A stretch of DNA of 64,000 bases from Maribacter sp. MMG018 (GCF_018100785.1 NZ_JAGJEC010000001.1:1240001-1304000); one strand, 5' to 3'; counted from the stretch's first letter, positions 34,452 through 43,748 are shown. The notes: a model not told the origin generated them from the sequence alone. Made by a program: numbers and translations.

Positions 34452-35453
34452 TCAGGATCTTACGGCCGTACTTGTGCTTAAAAGACGTTGTACGATATTA
34501 GAGGTAATGTCCGGATAATCTACCTCTACAATTTTATCCGAATCTATCCAATGGCGTATTTTTTCCAAATGTTTTTCCTTTAGCGATTTTATAACCGGTA
34601 CGTTCATATCTTTTAGGGCAGCGGCATTGCATTGCTGTTCATACTGGCCTTTCATGGGTGTTACCATTAATTTTTTTCGCATAAACAATGTTTCGGCCGG
34701 CGTTTCAAAACCGGCTCCGCAGAAAACACCCCTACTGCTTGCCATACTTTGCACAAAAGCTTCATTGGTAATAGGGCGAATACTTAGGTTTTTTGTAACT
34801 ACCTCTTTTGTGTTGTGTTTAGAGAATACATCCCATTTAACATCGGGTAATTGTGATAAAAAATGAATTATTTTTCCATCGCTATAAGAAGGTAGGTATA
34901 CGGTAAAATGGTCACCTGAAGAAGTGGCGATATTGCGAATGTCGTTTCTTATGATAGGGGTAAATATACTTGGTTCGTAGGGTTTAAAATGTAATCCGAA
35001 TTGATGACTGCAGGGGGCATACTTTTGTAATATCCACCTACCAAAAGCATCTGTTTTTTTGGGTTTTGGTGCTTTTTTTGATAAAACCGCCGCTTGGTGG
35101 CTAAAACTAAAACAGGTTTTGTCCTGTAATTTACAGGCCCATGCAGAAATAGGTTCAAAATCGTTTATGACGAGGTCGTACTCTTGAACAGGTACACTCT
35201 TAATTTCTTTTTGTAGTCTTAGGGTGTTCGATTTTATGTAGGTTCTCCACATATCTACACCCCCCTTTTTTCCGAATATGAAACTTAGTCCCTTAAACCT
35301 ATATTTTACCGGGTACGGTATTTGAATATCTGCTTGGGTACCACTTATGAGCACATCGAGAGATACGCCTTGGTTAAGCAATGCCGGAATAACGTCCTTG
35401 GCTCTGCTTAAGTGTCCGTTTCCCGTGCCTTGGATGGCATATAGTACTTTCAT
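34452..35453 (-). CDS. MJ1255/VC2487-type glycosyltransferase
   Basis: 333 residues. The N-terminal YAIQGTGNGHLSRA is the glycine-rich loop of GT-B enzymes resembling MurG and the MJ1255/VC2487 family. The C-terminal half has FCGAGFETPAETLFMRKKLMVTPMKGQYEQQCNA, which is the nucleotide-sugar site, with Glu in the same place as in MurG-like proteins. It would transfer a sugar, possibly in envelope lipid or glycolipid synthesis. It follows the LpxH-like gene by 16 bp on the same strand, so the two are co-expressed. The acceptor is unknown. Confidence 0.8.
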   Translation of the reverse strand: MKVLYAIQGTGNGHLSRAKDVIPALLNQGVSLDVLISGTQADIQIPYPVKYRFKGLSFIFGKKGGVDMWRTYIKSNTLRLQKEIKSVPVQEYDLVINDFEPISAWACKLQDKTCFSFSHQAAVLSKKAPKPKKTDAFGRWILQKYAPCSHQFGLHFKPYEPSIFTPIIRNDIRNIATSSGDHFTVYLPSYSDGKIIHFLSQLPDVKWDVFSKHNTKEVVTKNLSIRPITNEAFVQSMASSRGVFCGAGFETPAETLFMRKKLMVTPMKGQYEQQCNAAALKDMNVPVIKSLKEKHLEKIRHWIDSDKIVEVDYPDITSNIVQRLLSTSTAVRS

Positions 35454-35469
35454 GATATAGGTGTAAAGG

Positions 35470-36330
35470 TTATTTGACTTTTAAAAGACCACTGGTCTGA
35501 AATTCGTCCATTAGGCTTTGAAACAGTTCTTCTTTTTCTAAAACCGGAAGCTCGTCATGGGTATCTTCTAATTTGTTTACGGTATTAAAATCTTCGTAGT
35601 ACTTGTATAGTTGCCACTGCCCGTTGTTATATTCCAAGGCGGTTAGGTTTTCTATCCAATCTCCGGAGTTAAGATAGGTCACCTGTCCATGGTCCGTTTT
35701 AATCTGTCTTATTTCGGGTTGGTGTATGTGGCCACAAACCACATAGTCGTATTGGTTTTCTATGGCGATGTCAGCAGCGGTGCGTTCAAAATTATTAATG
35801 AACTTGACAGCTGATTTTACACCGTTCTTTATTTTTTTTGACATGGATATGGGACCCTTACCTAGTTTTTTGCTGATAAAATTAATGGCCCTGTTCAATA
35901 GAATTAAAAGGTCGTATCCTTTGGCCCCTAATTTTGCGACCCATTTAGAATGTTGCATCGTAACATCAAAAACATCTCCATGAAAAAACCAGGCTTTTTT
36001 ACCGTTTAAGGGAAGAACTACCTTGTTTACGATATGTAATGATCCCATTTGAAAACCTGTAAATTTTCTCAGCATTTCATCATGGTTGCCCGTTACGTAA
36101 TACACTTTTACGCCCTTGGCGATCCAATCCATGAACAGTTTGATCACTTTCATGTGTGATTTTGGCCAATACCGTTTATTAAACTGCCAAATGTCGATAA
36201 TATCACCATTAAGAATTACCTGTTTAGGGGCAATACTCTTTAGGTATTTTAAAAGTTCTTTGGAATGACATCCATAGGTGCCCAAATGTATATCGGACAC
36301 AACTAGAATATCTACGGGTCGTTTTTTCAT
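35470..36330 (-). CDS. LpxH-like UDP-2,3-diacylglucosamine diphosphatase family phosphoesterase
   Basis: 286 residues. The metallophosphoesterase motifs are in order: SDIHLGTYG near 14-22, NGDIIDIWQF near 41-50, GNHDE near 80-84, FFHGDVFD near 115-122, and GHIHQPE near 204-210. The first four bind the two metal ions. The COG2908 family includes UDP-2,3-diacylglucosamine hydrolases of lipid A synthesis, but this longer form with a 35-residue C-terminal tail may act on another lipid-linked substrate. It is upstream of the glycosyltransferase and likely forms an operon with it. Confidence 0.82.
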   Translation of the reverse strand: MKKRPVDILVVSDIHLGTYGCHSKELLKYLKSIAPKQVILNGDIIDIWQFNKRYWPKSHMKVIKLFMDWIAKGVKVYYVTGNHDEMLRKFTGFQMGSLHIVNKVVLPLNGKKAWFFHGDVFDVTMQHSKWVAKLGAKGYDLLILLNRAINFISKKLGKGPISMSKKIKNGVKSAVKFINNFERTAADIAIENQYDYVVCGHIHQPEIRQIKTDHGQVTYLNSGDWIENLTALEYNNGQWQLYKYYEDFNTVNKLEDTHDELPVLEKEELFQSLMDEFQTSGLLKVK

Positions 36331-36745
36331 TATAGAAGAAGCATTATTGTTGGGTAAGTATGTAACGCAAGAGGGTAGAAAGATAGGCCTGCAATGAAAC
36401 CGGTTGTTTTTATCGAAAGGCCGTTCCGTTTAATTTTCATGTATAGAAAACCTCTGACAACAAAAGTGATCATTAAATGTAATATCGTAGTTACGGCTAA
36501 CTTATGTTTTGGTTAGCGTATCGTTAAGTTTTATACGGGAATGTTAATGGGTGTTGTGTGTAATGAAATCTATAAAAATTGGGGTTAGGTCGGGCCATTG
36601 TCATAGATCAACAACAAAAAGAAGATGTTTCACCACATTATTGCCTTGTCTTGCAACAATAAGTTCGTTCTCTCTAGATTAGAAAGTACATTTACTATGT
36701 AATAAATAAGAAAAATAATTTTTCATTTTCATATAGTGTTCTCGT

Positions 36746-36779
36746 AAAAGAGTCCGATTTTTTTAAATCGGACTCTTTT
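36746..36779. terminator. 15-bp bidirectional terminator
   Basis: AAAAGAGTCCGATTT pairs perfectly with AAATCGGACTCTTTT around a four-base T loop. A and T tracts are present on both sides. No convergent gene pair sits here, which is unusual. Confidence 0.85.
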
Positions 36780-36800
36780 TAGTTTTAATAGGTTTTGAAC

Positions 36801-36830
36801 AAAAAAAGTAAGACCTAATGTGCCTTACTT
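36801..36830 (-). terminator. terminator of the nucleotidyltransferase gene
   Basis: The minus-strand stem AAGTAAGG/TCTTACTT (one G-U) with a ten-base loop is followed by T7, about 26 bp after the stop. Confidence 0.7.
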
Positions 36831-36855
36831 CTTTATATAGGTTACTTGTTGTCTG

Positions 36856-37731
36856 CTACCACAAAGGGGTAGGGTAGAGGCCTTTTTCTGTTTTGTCTTT
36901 TAGGTTTGCCACCGCTTTTTCCTTGTCACTGGCATAGGTAACCCCGAACCATTCTCCTCCAGAGGGAATACATTTTACCTTGACTTCATTGGCCTGTAAC
37001 ATTTCTTGGATCATAAAAGGCAGATATAGCTCACTGTTGGCCACCTTGTCCTCGTCATTGATGAATACCTTTAATTCGTTGGTTATCTTATCGAAGATGC
37101 TTGGTCTGCATACCCAAAAATTCATACTTGCCTGTTCATCGCCTGTAAACTCCAACCCTGTATCCTCGTCTACGATCGTATCTCCTTTTTGTATAAGTTT
37201 CAATCTTTCGTTAACGGAAACCAAATCGTCTTGGTCTACCTTGCAAATTCCCCTTGAAACGGAGCCATGTTCAGATAGTGTGTCTTTTAACGTGTAACCC
37301 ATCAAGGCATAGGCTTCATTGTTCGATTGTATAAAATCGGCCGCTTTTTTGTAGACAGATTGTCCGTAGTAATCATCGGCGTTAATGACTACAAAAGGTC
37401 CGTTGATGACATTTCTTGCGGTCCAAACGGCATGGGCGGTTCCCCAAGGTTTTTTACGTTCCCCTTCAAAGGTGGTGCCTTCGGGAAGATCGGTAAGCTC
37501 TTGTGCAAGAACACTTAACGTTATGTTTTTTGGTAAACGTTCTTTTAGGTGCTCCTCTAGAAAAGAAACGTTTTCTTTTTTTGTGATAACAACAATTTGT
37601 TCGAAGTTGTTTTGAATGGCATCATATATGGCGAATTCCATAAGAAATTCTCCTTTAGGCCCTAAATCGTCAAATTGTTTTAGTTTTCCATATCTGCTAC
37701 CACTGCCGGCAGCCATTAATAATAATGTCAT
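36856..37731 (-). CDS. NTP-transferase (sugar-nucleotide pyrophosphorylase-like)
   Basis: 291 residues. The start LLLMAAGSGSRYGKLKQFDDLGPKGEFLMEF is the nucleotide-binding loop of the GT-A pyrophosphorylase fold. A metal-site INADDYYG is near 116-123. Such proteins couple a nucleoside triphosphate to a sugar phosphate; UTP-glucose-1-phosphate or a related substrate is possible, but no residue decides it. It is divergent from hemN. Two terminators follow. It could supply activated sugar to the nearby glycosyltransferase, which is an inference from proximity only. Confidence 0.78.
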   Translation of the reverse strand: MTLLLMAAGSGSRYGKLKQFDDLGPKGEFLMEFAIYDAIQNNFEQIVVITKKENVSFLEEHLKERLPKNITLSVLAQELTDLPEGTTFEGERKKPWGTAHAVWTARNVINGPFVVINADDYYGQSVYKKAADFIQSNNEAYALMGYTLKDTLSEHGSVSRGICKVDQDDLVSVNERLKLIQKGDTIVDEDTGLEFTGDEQASMNFWVCRPSIFDKITNELKVFINDEDKVANSELYLPFMIQEMLQANEVKVKCIPSGGEWFGVTYASDKEKAVANLKDKTEKGLYPTPLW

Positions 37732-37881
37732 TATTTTTTATTTTATGAATCAAAAATAAGGATTGTCTATAAAAGAGTGGTACTTAAAAGGATGTTAGGT
37801 AAACATATTTGGCCAAACTTAACAATTAGATGATATTCTGTGGATTATAGTTTGGTACTGTTACAAGGGATCGTTCGAAAC

Positions 37882-37924
37882 TGACAATTATCATATTTTT
37901 TGCGATCGGTTGGCATTAGGTTTG
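37882..37924 (+). promoter_or_regulatory. FNR-type promoter of hemN
   Basis: The box TGACAATTATCA (37882-37893; other strand TGATAATTGTCA) has its centre 36.5 bp before the final G of TAGGTTTG (37917-37924), an exact -7 element. That puts the box near -41.5, the class II activation position. The hemN ATG is at 37944. The geometry is the same as at ccoS, ccoI and uspA. Confidence 0.7.
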
Positions 37925-37943
37925 TTTGTGTTTAAACCATACT

Positions 37944-39305
37944 ATGTTCAGTCTAATAGACAAATATAATATTCCGGGTCCCAGGTATACCAGTTACCCG
38001 ACCGTTCCTTTTTGGGATGTCTCTTCTTTTTCTGGTAAAAAGTGGCAGGCAACTGTGAAAAAAAGCTTTTCCGAATCAAATGAAAGAGAAGGCATAAGTC
38101 TTTATATACACCTTCCCTTTTGTGAAAACATGTGTACTTTTTGTGGTTGCCATAAACGCATCACCAAAAGACATGATGTAGAGGTGCCGTACATTGAATC
38201 CGTTTTAAAAGAATGGTCTTTGTACTTGGATCTTTTTAATGAAAAGCCTATTGTAAAAGAGTTGCATTTGGGAGGGGGAACCCCCACCTTCTTTAGTCCC
38301 GAAAATCTAAAAATGCTGATCAACGGTATTTTTAGAAAAGCGGATAGGGCAGAGAACTATGAATTTAGTTTCGAAGGCCACCCCAACAACACGACCAAAG
38401 AGCATTTACAGGCTTTGTACGATGTTGGGTTTAGAAGGGTAAGTTATGGGGTGCAAGATTACAATGAAACAGTGCAAAGGGCCATCAACAGGGTTCAGCC
38501 ATTTGAAAATGTAAAGAACGTTACGGAATGGGCCAGGGAAATAGGGTATACTTCTATAGGCCACGATATAATCTTTGGGTTGCCGCACCAGACTCTGGAG
38601 CATGTACTCGAAACCATATCAAAAACAAAATCTTTAGAACCAGATCGGTTGGCGTTTTATAGTTATGCGCATGTACCTTGGTTAAAGGGTAACGGACAAA
38701 GAGGATATAAAGATGAAGATCTGCCCTCTGCGGAAGAAAAACGGTTGCAGTACGAAACAGGAAAGATAGAGCTGGGCAAGGTAGGGTACGAGGAGATAGG
38801 AATGGACCATTTTGCACTAAAAACGGATAGCCTGTATAAATCGTTGGCAGAAGGTCGGCTACATAGAAACTTTATGGGCTATACGGCCTCAAAAACTCAG
38901 TTGATGGTAGGTCTGGGAGCTTCTAGTATCAGTGATAGTTGGTATGGTTTTGCCCAGAACGTTAAGAGTTTGGAAGAATACCAGCATTTAGTGAATAACA
39001 ATATTATCCCAATTTTTAGGGGGCACATACTAAGTGAAGAAGATACAATAATCAGAAAACATATTCTTAATTTAATGTGCCAGATGGAGACCTCTTGGTT
39101 CAATGATGCCATGCAGTTCAGCGCATTGCCCATTGTAATGGAAAGGCTTAACGAAATGAAGGAAGATGGTTTGCTGGAGATGAATACGTATCAATTGCGA
39201 ATTACCGAAAAAGGAAGGCCGTTCGTTCGAAATATATGCATGGCATTTGATTTAAAATTGCATGAGAAAACACCTGAGACAAGATTGTTTTCAATGACTA
39301 TTTAA
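37944..39305 (+). CDS. hemN: oxygen-independent coproporphyrinogen III oxidase (radical SAM)
   Basis: 453 residues from the ATG at 37944 (the frame extends to a TTG at 37926). The N-terminal GPRYTSYPTVPFW is diagnostic. The radical SAM cysteines are in CENMCTFCGC near residues 57-66. The LHLGGGTPTFF and HDIIFGLPHQT motifs follow, and the C-terminal HemN domain is present. It makes protoporphyrinogen IX without oxygen, so haem can be made in microaerobic conditions. It is followed by a uspA gene 25 bp away. The FNR-type promoter fits this job. Confidence 0.96.
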   Translation: MFSLIDKYNIPGPRYTSYPTVPFWDVSSFSGKKWQATVKKSFSESNEREGISLYIHLPFCENMCTFCGCHKRITKRHDVEVPYIESVLKEWSLYLDLFNEKPIVKELHLGGGTPTFFSPENLKMLINGIFRKADRAENYEFSFEGHPNNTTKEHLQALYDVGFRRVSYGVQDYNETVQRAINRVQPFENVKNVTEWAREIGYTSIGHDIIFGLPHQTLEHVLETISKTKSLEPDRLAFYSYAHVPWLKGNGQRGYKDEDLPSAEEKRLQYETGKIELGKVGYEEIGMDHFALKTDSLYKSLAEGRLHRNFMGYTASKTQLMVGLGASSISDSWYGFAQNVKSLEEYQHLVNNNIIPIFRGHILSEEDTIIRKHILNLMCQMETSWFNDAMQFSALPIVMERLNEMKEDGLLEMNTYQLRITEKGRPFVRNICMAFDLKLHEKTPETRLFSMTI

Positions 39306-39330
39306 TTGTTTAACCTAAATCTAATTTACT

Positions 39331-40152
39331 ATGAAGAATATTATTGTTCCTATAGATTTTTCTAACACATCTGCATATGCATTAGAGGTTGCGGCCTCTA
39401 TCGCCAAAGAGAAAAGTGCGACACTGTATGTATTACATATGTTAGAGTTGAACAGGGCTATGCTGACCTCTACGGAGGGTTTTCACCCAGAACAGACCGT
39501 TTTTCTGATAAAACTTGCGGAAAAGCATTTGAACGAGTTTTTAGACAAGCCTTATTTGAAGGATGTAAAGGTGGTTCCAATTATTAAACATTATAAGGTA
39601 TTTGCTGAAATAGCCAATGTTGCCAAAGAGAAAGATGCCGATTTGATCGTGATGGGCAGTGAGGGCGCGGATGGTCTAAAAGAGATGTTCGTAGGGTCCA
39701 ATACCGAAAAAGTGGTACGCAATTCAGATATTCCCGTATTGGTGATAAAATCTAGAATTTCTGATTTTAGTCCGAGGGAGATTGTTTTCGCCTGTGATCT
39801 TAAAAACGAAAATATACATGCCTTTCAGAGGGCAAAGGCCATAGCGGATGCTTTTTCTGCCGAACTTAAATTAGTGTATGTAAATACTCCCGGGGATGAC
39901 TTTTTGAGTACTGCCGAGATTCAGGAAAAAATAAGGTCTTTTAGTGAGTTGGTGGGCTTTGATTTGCTCATTGCCATTTACAACGATTATAACGTAGAAA
40001 GGGGTGTTTTAAATTTTGGTATAGAAACAGGTGCCGACATGATCGGTGTTCCTACACATGGCCGAAAAGGACTTTCCCATTTCTTCATGGGTAGTATAGG
40101 GGAAGATATAGCCAACCATGCTTCTAAGCCGGTGGTGACCTTTAAGATTTAG
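39331..40152 (+). CDS. tandem universal stress protein (UspA family)
   Basis: 273 residues with two Usp domains. The first (1-140) is complete, with PIDFSNTSAYALEVAASIA and the ATP-type loop GSEGADGLKEMFVGSNTEKVVRNSDIPVL. The second (about 145-273) has the ending GVPTHGRKGLSHFFMGSIGEDIANHASKPVV. It is cytoplasmic. It follows hemN with 25 bp between and shares its oxygen-responsive promoter. Such proteins aid survival under growth arrest or low oxygen in many bacteria. Confidence 0.9.
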   Translation: MKNIIVPIDFSNTSAYALEVAASIAKEKSATLYVLHMLELNRAMLTSTEGFHPEQTVFLIKLAEKHLNEFLDKPYLKDVKVVPIIKHYKVFAEIANVAKEKDADLIVMGSEGADGLKEMFVGSNTEKVVRNSDIPVLVIKSRISDFSPREIVFACDLKNENIHAFQRAKAIADAFSAELKLVYVNTPGDDFLSTAEIQEKIRSFSELVGFDLLIAIYNDYNVERGVLNFGIETGADMIGVPTHGRKGLSHFFMGSIGEDIANHASKPVVTFKI

Positions 40153-40186
40153 TTTGGAGTAAATTTCCAGATTTTTTTAGTTGGTT

Positions 40187-40213
40187 AAAGAGGGTGTAAA
40201 ACACCCTCTTTTT
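40187..40213 (+). terminator. terminator of hemN-uspA
   Basis: AAAGAGGGTGT/ACACCCTCTTT with a three-base loop, then a T tract. It also lies at the end of the converging oxidoreductase gene. TTTAGTTGGTT occurs at 40176-40186, directly before the stem. Confidence 0.88.
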
Positions 40214-40217
40214 ATGT

Positions 40218-41609
40218 TTAGACCAATTTCATTTTAGTGGGGTCCCAATCTACAGGTTGCTTTTTAAAGTAACTGTCATTGGCCAAAAGTGCAGCGCCCG
40301 CGGCCCTTAGACCAAAGGTTGGGTCTTGCACAACGTTTCCGTTCTCCCTAATGGCTGTAAAAAAGTTGTTGAAATGGTCGTAATGCCCGCCTTTATAATC
40401 TCTAGGAGCTTCCCAAGTGGTTTTTCCAGTGTTTAAGGAAGATGCTCTGGTCTCTAAGTTCTTTTCGGCATAACCGGCCCTGATCTTTTCTTGCATGGCC
40501 TCTGTAAACGAAACCATGGAATACCCTTGGGGGATCATGCTTAATTTGGATCTGGTAAGTGTTACGGAGTTTTGTCCTATTTCCATTTCCCCTTCTGTTC
40601 CGATGAGTTTAAAACCACCCCCACCGCCACTTCCGGCAATGAAATTAATACGAAACGCGGCGTTGAATGCCGTATGTGTCTCGGTTTGCGGATAATCGTA
40701 AAGAGTGATGGAAACATCGGGTACATCACGGCCATCTTTCCAATAACGTAATCCGCCGGTGGCCAAGGCCCTATTTGGACCGTGAGAACTGATTACATGG
40801 TTTAGGGTAGAGAAGGCGTGTACAAAAAGGTCGCCCGCTACGCCGGTACCATAGTCCTGATAATTTCTCCATCTAAAAAAACGTTTCGGCTCAAAGGATA
40901 CTTTGGGGGCTTTGCCCAAAAAGGTGTCAAAGTCGACTGTTTTTGGATCCGCATCAGGTGGTATTGGGTATTGCCAAGCGCCTTCGGCGGAGTACCTGTC
41001 ATTATACATGTCTAACATAACAATGTCTCCGATCGCACCCTCTTCATAAAGTTGCTTTGCCTTTTCGTTACCAAGGGACGACATTCCCTGGCTACCTATC
41101 TGGCAAATTTTTCCTGTTTCTTTTTGCGCTTTTATAATGGCCTGGCCCTCTTCGTATTTTTGAACCATTGGTTTTTCGCAATAAACGTGTTTTCCTGCTT
41201 TTAGGGCGTCTATGGTAATCTTTTGGTGCCAATGGTCGGGGGTGGCAATAATTACGGCGTCAACGTCTTTTCTTTCGAGTATTTTACGGTAATCGCGCGT
41301 AGTAAAAATAGAGGCACCCCATAGTTCTTTGGCGCGATCAAGGCGCCCAGTATATAGGTCACAGGCGGCCACTAATTTTACACCATCTACCTTTAAGGCC
41401 GATTGGGTGTCATAAATACCTTGTATGCCCGTGCCTATAAGTGCTAAGTTTATTTGATCGTTTGCACTAAAATTGGTTGTCGCGTACGCTCTGGATAGAA
41501 GTAACTTCTCTTCGAAGCCCGAAGCTAGTATAAACGGAGATGAAGTTACGGCAGCTGAGGTCAAGGTCGCTTTTTTTAAAAACGACCTTCTTGAGTTTTT
41601 TTTGTTCAT
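40218..41609 (-). CDS. Tat-exported Gfo/Idh/MocA family oxidoreductase
   Basis: 463 residues. A twin-arginine signal (SRRSFLKKATLTSAAVTSSPFILA) is followed by a Rossmann fold: LALIGTGIQGIYDTQSALK near 52-70, then EKPMV, which carries the usual EKP lysine near 145-149. The C-terminal substrate domain is typical of secreted Bacteroidota members that act on sugar derivatives, with NAD(P) carried through the Tat system in the folded state. It stands between two low-oxygen genes without an FNR box. The substrate is unknown. Confidence 0.88.
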   Translation of the reverse strand: MNKKNSRRSFLKKATLTSAAVTSSPFILASGFEEKLLLSRAYATTNFSANDQINLALIGTGIQGIYDTQSALKVDGVKLVAACDLYTGRLDRAKELWGASIFTTRDYRKILERKDVDAVIIATPDHWHQKITIDALKAGKHVYCEKPMVQKYEEGQAIIKAQKETGKICQIGSQGMSSLGNEKAKQLYEEGAIGDIVMLDMYNDRYSAEGAWQYPIPPDADPKTVDFDTFLGKAPKVSFEPKRFFRWRNYQDYGTGVAGDLFVHAFSTLNHVISSHGPNRALATGGLRYWKDGRDVPDVSITLYDYPQTETHTAFNAAFRINFIAGSGGGGGFKLIGTEGEMEIGQNSVTLTRSKLSMIPQGYSMVSFTEAMQEKIRAGYAEKNLETRASSLNTGKTTWEAPRDYKGGHYDHFNNFFTAIRENGNVVQDPTFGLRAAGAALLANDSYFKKQPVDWDPTKMKLV

Positions 41610-41663
41610 GAAGAAATTAAGTTGGTTTTGGTATTCTTTCTAAGCTACTAAAAATATGAAAAT

Positions 41664-42059
41664 TTACTTAGATGCCCTGTGTTCGTATATTTTCATGTAC
41701 AGCATGGTATTCATTTTTCGAGCCCTATTTTTTGCTATCCATGCGGTATCGCCGGTAAAAAGCTCGTCTATAGTGGCAAACCAATGGTTAAGCCAAATAC
41801 CAAAATGCTCCATGGTAATGGTATTGTTCATGATATCATCTGTTTTTTGATGGGCTTTTATAGGGTCGCCCGTATATTTTCTTTGTAAGAACAATTGGGT
41901 TTCCCAAAAATCTGTCAAGAGTTCTAGGTGGGTTTCCCAGTCTGTTACTATTTTATTGAAAATAGGGCCTAGGGTAGCATCTTTTCTGATTTTGGCATAA
42001 AATGAACGTACCAATAAAGATACGTCTTCTCTGTTTTCTATGGTTTGTCGGTTTTCCAT
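41664..42059 (-). CDS. group III truncated haemoglobin
   Basis: 131 residues, the usual size. A two-over-two globin core has FYAKIRKDATLGPIF (B helix with the phenylalanine and tyrosine of the distal pocket) and DFWETQLFLQRKYTGDP. The proximal histidine lies within AHQKTDDIMNNTITMEHFGIWLNHWF. Group III haemoglobins are linked with low-oxygen metabolism, and this gene is at the end of the cco operon, 29 bp after the membrane protein gene. It may bind O2 or NO. Confidence 0.9.
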   Translation of the reverse strand: MENRQTIENREDVSLLVRSFYAKIRKDATLGPIFNKIVTDWETHLELLTDFWETQLFLQRKYTGDPIKAHQKTDDIMNNTITMEHFGIWLNHWFATIDELFTGDTAWIAKNRARKMNTMLYMKIYEHRASK

Positions 42060-42088
42060 GATTATAGCAAGTAAAGTGTTTTGGGCGT

Positions 42089-42586
42089 TTATTTATCCTT
42101 GGAGAGGATTTCCATCATAAAACCATATAGTTCGCTTATTTGTGGTTTTCCTTTTTTCTTTCCTATTCTACCAAAAATATATAAGGAAACCCAAACGATG
42201 ACCAATAAAATCATGAATCCGATTTGCAGTCCATATGGTTTGTTCAAAGAGCTGTTTACATAGGCCCAGATACCAAAAATAATGAATAGGGTGGCTACTA
42301 TTAAGTGCAAGAACATAAATAGGGTCCATAGCGTGGGGTTTGGACCAAAAAAGCCATAAATTTTTACGCTGTCGGTGCCCGTTTCGTCAATTTCTAGATG
42401 CAATTGTGGAGACCAAAAGTGTGTTTTTTCTTTTTTGAATTTGATGAACACATGATCGTCCAGACAGTTTATGATAAAAGGTTCTTTGGTAGTAGTGGAG
42501 AACCTTTGCAATAATATTGTTTTCTTCTCCAAGATTTCTAGTTGAAACCTTGGTCTAAGAACAATATCATTGGGTAGTGTTTTCAT
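42089..42586 (-). CDS. membrane protein of unknown function in the cco operon
   Basis: 165 residues. The first ~90 residues are soluble and strand-rich (FIINCLDDHVFIKFKKEKTHFWSP, LHLEIDETGTDSVKIYGFFGP), followed by two transmembrane helices (LFMFLHLIVATLFIIFGIWAYV and IGFMILLVIVWVSLYIFG) and a charged tail. I do not recognise the family. It starts 7 bp after the stop of the SafE gene, so it belongs to the oxidase operon. An assembly or stability role is a reasonable guess. Confidence 0.75.
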   Translation of the reverse strand: MKTLPNDIVLRPRFQLEILEKKTILLQRFSTTTKEPFIINCLDDHVFIKFKKEKTHFWSPQLHLEIDETGTDSVKIYGFFGPNPTLWTLFMFLHLIVATLFIIFGIWAYVNSSLNKPYGLQIGFMILLVIVWVSLYIFGRIGKKKGKPQISELYGFMMEILSKDK

Positions 42587-42593
42587 TATTGTT

Positions 42594-43298
42594 TCATGGG
42601 TGGCATTCTATTTCGGAAGAAACGACTTCTGTAACCGGTCGTGGCGATACGTACGGTATTCCGAGGCCAAGCCCCCTTAAAATAAACAAAAAACCCATAA
42701 GAAACACGAAAACAGGGATCAAACGTTGTATTCGCTGTTTTATGTTCGCCTTTAACAGTCCACTGAAATATACGGCGGAGGTCATTAAAGGAATGGTTCC
42801 CAGTCCGAATAGAACCATATAAAGACTGCCTTGTGCTACGTTGCCCATGGCAATGGCCCCGAACAGTGCCATATATACCAGACCACATGGAAGAAAACCA
42901 TTAAGAAAACCAATGGTTAAAAAAGTATCCGCCGATTTTTTTTTGAATTCCTTACCAAGTCTGGTCTTTACTTTTGAAATTAGTTTATATACCGGTTTGG
43001 AAATATGATACTTGTTTAGGGTCTTTGCAGGAATCAATACCAGAATAATCATGATGGCCCCAATAGCGATGGACAATTTTTGTTGCATGCCAAAAACATA
43101 CAGGCCTTTACCCAATAAGCCGAAAACAAGGCCAATGAGGCCATACGCGAGTAATCGCCCTACATGGTAGAGGGTTATCTGTCCAAATTTTTTGAAGTTG
43201 TTCTCTCTGTCTACCGGAAGCATAAAGGCAATGGGGCCACACATGCCAATGCAGTGAAGGCTACCCATAAGGCCTAATATGAGGGCGGAGAGAACCAT
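42594..43298 (-). CDS. sulfite exporter TauE/SafE-family membrane protein
   Basis: 234 residues with about six transmembrane helices. The opening LILGLMGSLHCIGMCGPIAFMLP with cysteines in HCIGMCGP, and the middle motif FLNGFLPCGLVYMAL, are hallmarks of the SafE/CcoS-associated copper-related family that accompanies cbb3 oxidase genes. It may help deliver copper to the oxidase. It follows ccoH by 3 bp. Confidence 0.88.
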   Translation of the reverse strand: MVLSALILGLMGSLHCIGMCGPIAFMLPVDRENNFKKFGQITLYHVGRLLAYGLIGLVFGLLGKGLYVFGMQQKLSIAIGAIMIILVLIPAKTLNKYHISKPVYKLISKVKTRLGKEFKKKSADTFLTIGFLNGFLPCGLVYMALFGAIAMGNVAQGSLYMVLFGLGTIPLMTSAVYFSGLLKANIKQRIQRLIPVFVFLMGFLFILRGLGLGIPYVSPRPVTEVVSSEIECHP

Positions 43299-43301
43299 AG
43301 T

Positions 43302-43748
43302 CTAATAGGTAATGTTTTCTTTGTGTAAATATTCTTTGTCTTGGTAGGTCCAAGCTACTTTAATGTCCCAGCGACCATCCAACAAGCGTTTGTCAGGTAT
43401 GAGCAAATGGTTATCGGACAAACTTATAGGTAAGTTAAAATCCAACTGCTTATTAGATGGTCTGTATAGGGACACTGTGCCTTTTATTTTTTCGGGAGAC
43501 AGGTTTTCTGGAAATTCGATTCGTAGTCCGTCCGATTGTTTTTTTACCTGTAATTGGGCAACATCCTTTGTAGAATTGTTTTGGGCGTCTATCTCTTTTT
43601 GATATTCAAGTTCTGCCTTGTAGTAGTCTTCAGTGACCAAATCGTGGTTTGCACGATTGTCGGTACTCATTCTTACTATAAAGAAAAGAATAAACCCTAT
43701 AAATCCTATAAAGGCCAATACGATTGCTGTTCCCCAATTTATTTTCAT
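43302..43748 (-). CDS. ccoH: FixH/CcoH-family cbb3 oxidase assembly protein
   Basis: 148 residues. One N-terminal transmembrane helix (IVLAFIGFIGFILFFIVRM) is followed by a periplasmic beta domain with LVTEDYYKAELEYQKEIDAQNNS, the conserved CcoH segment. CcoH binds CcoI and stabilises newly made oxidase. It follows ccoG by 15 bp, the order known from other cco clusters. Confidence 0.87.
   Translation of the reverse strand: MKINWGTAIVLAFIGFIGFILFFIVRMSTDNRANHDLVTEDYYKAELEYQKEIDAQNNSTKDVAQLQVKKQSDGLRIEFPENLSPEKIKGTVSLYRPSNKQLDFNLPISLSDNHLLIPDKRLLDGRWDIKVAWTYQDKEYLHKENITY

Larger units (their letters stand above)
36331..36855. other. intergenic region ending in two strong terminators
   Basis: 525 bp, A+T rich. 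It has two stem-loops, listed separately, at 36746-36779 and 36801-36830. Between 36331 and 36740 no gene longer than about 26 codons is open and no promoter is convincing. The 15-bp stem could end a plus-strand transcript of unknown origin. Confidence 0.45.
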
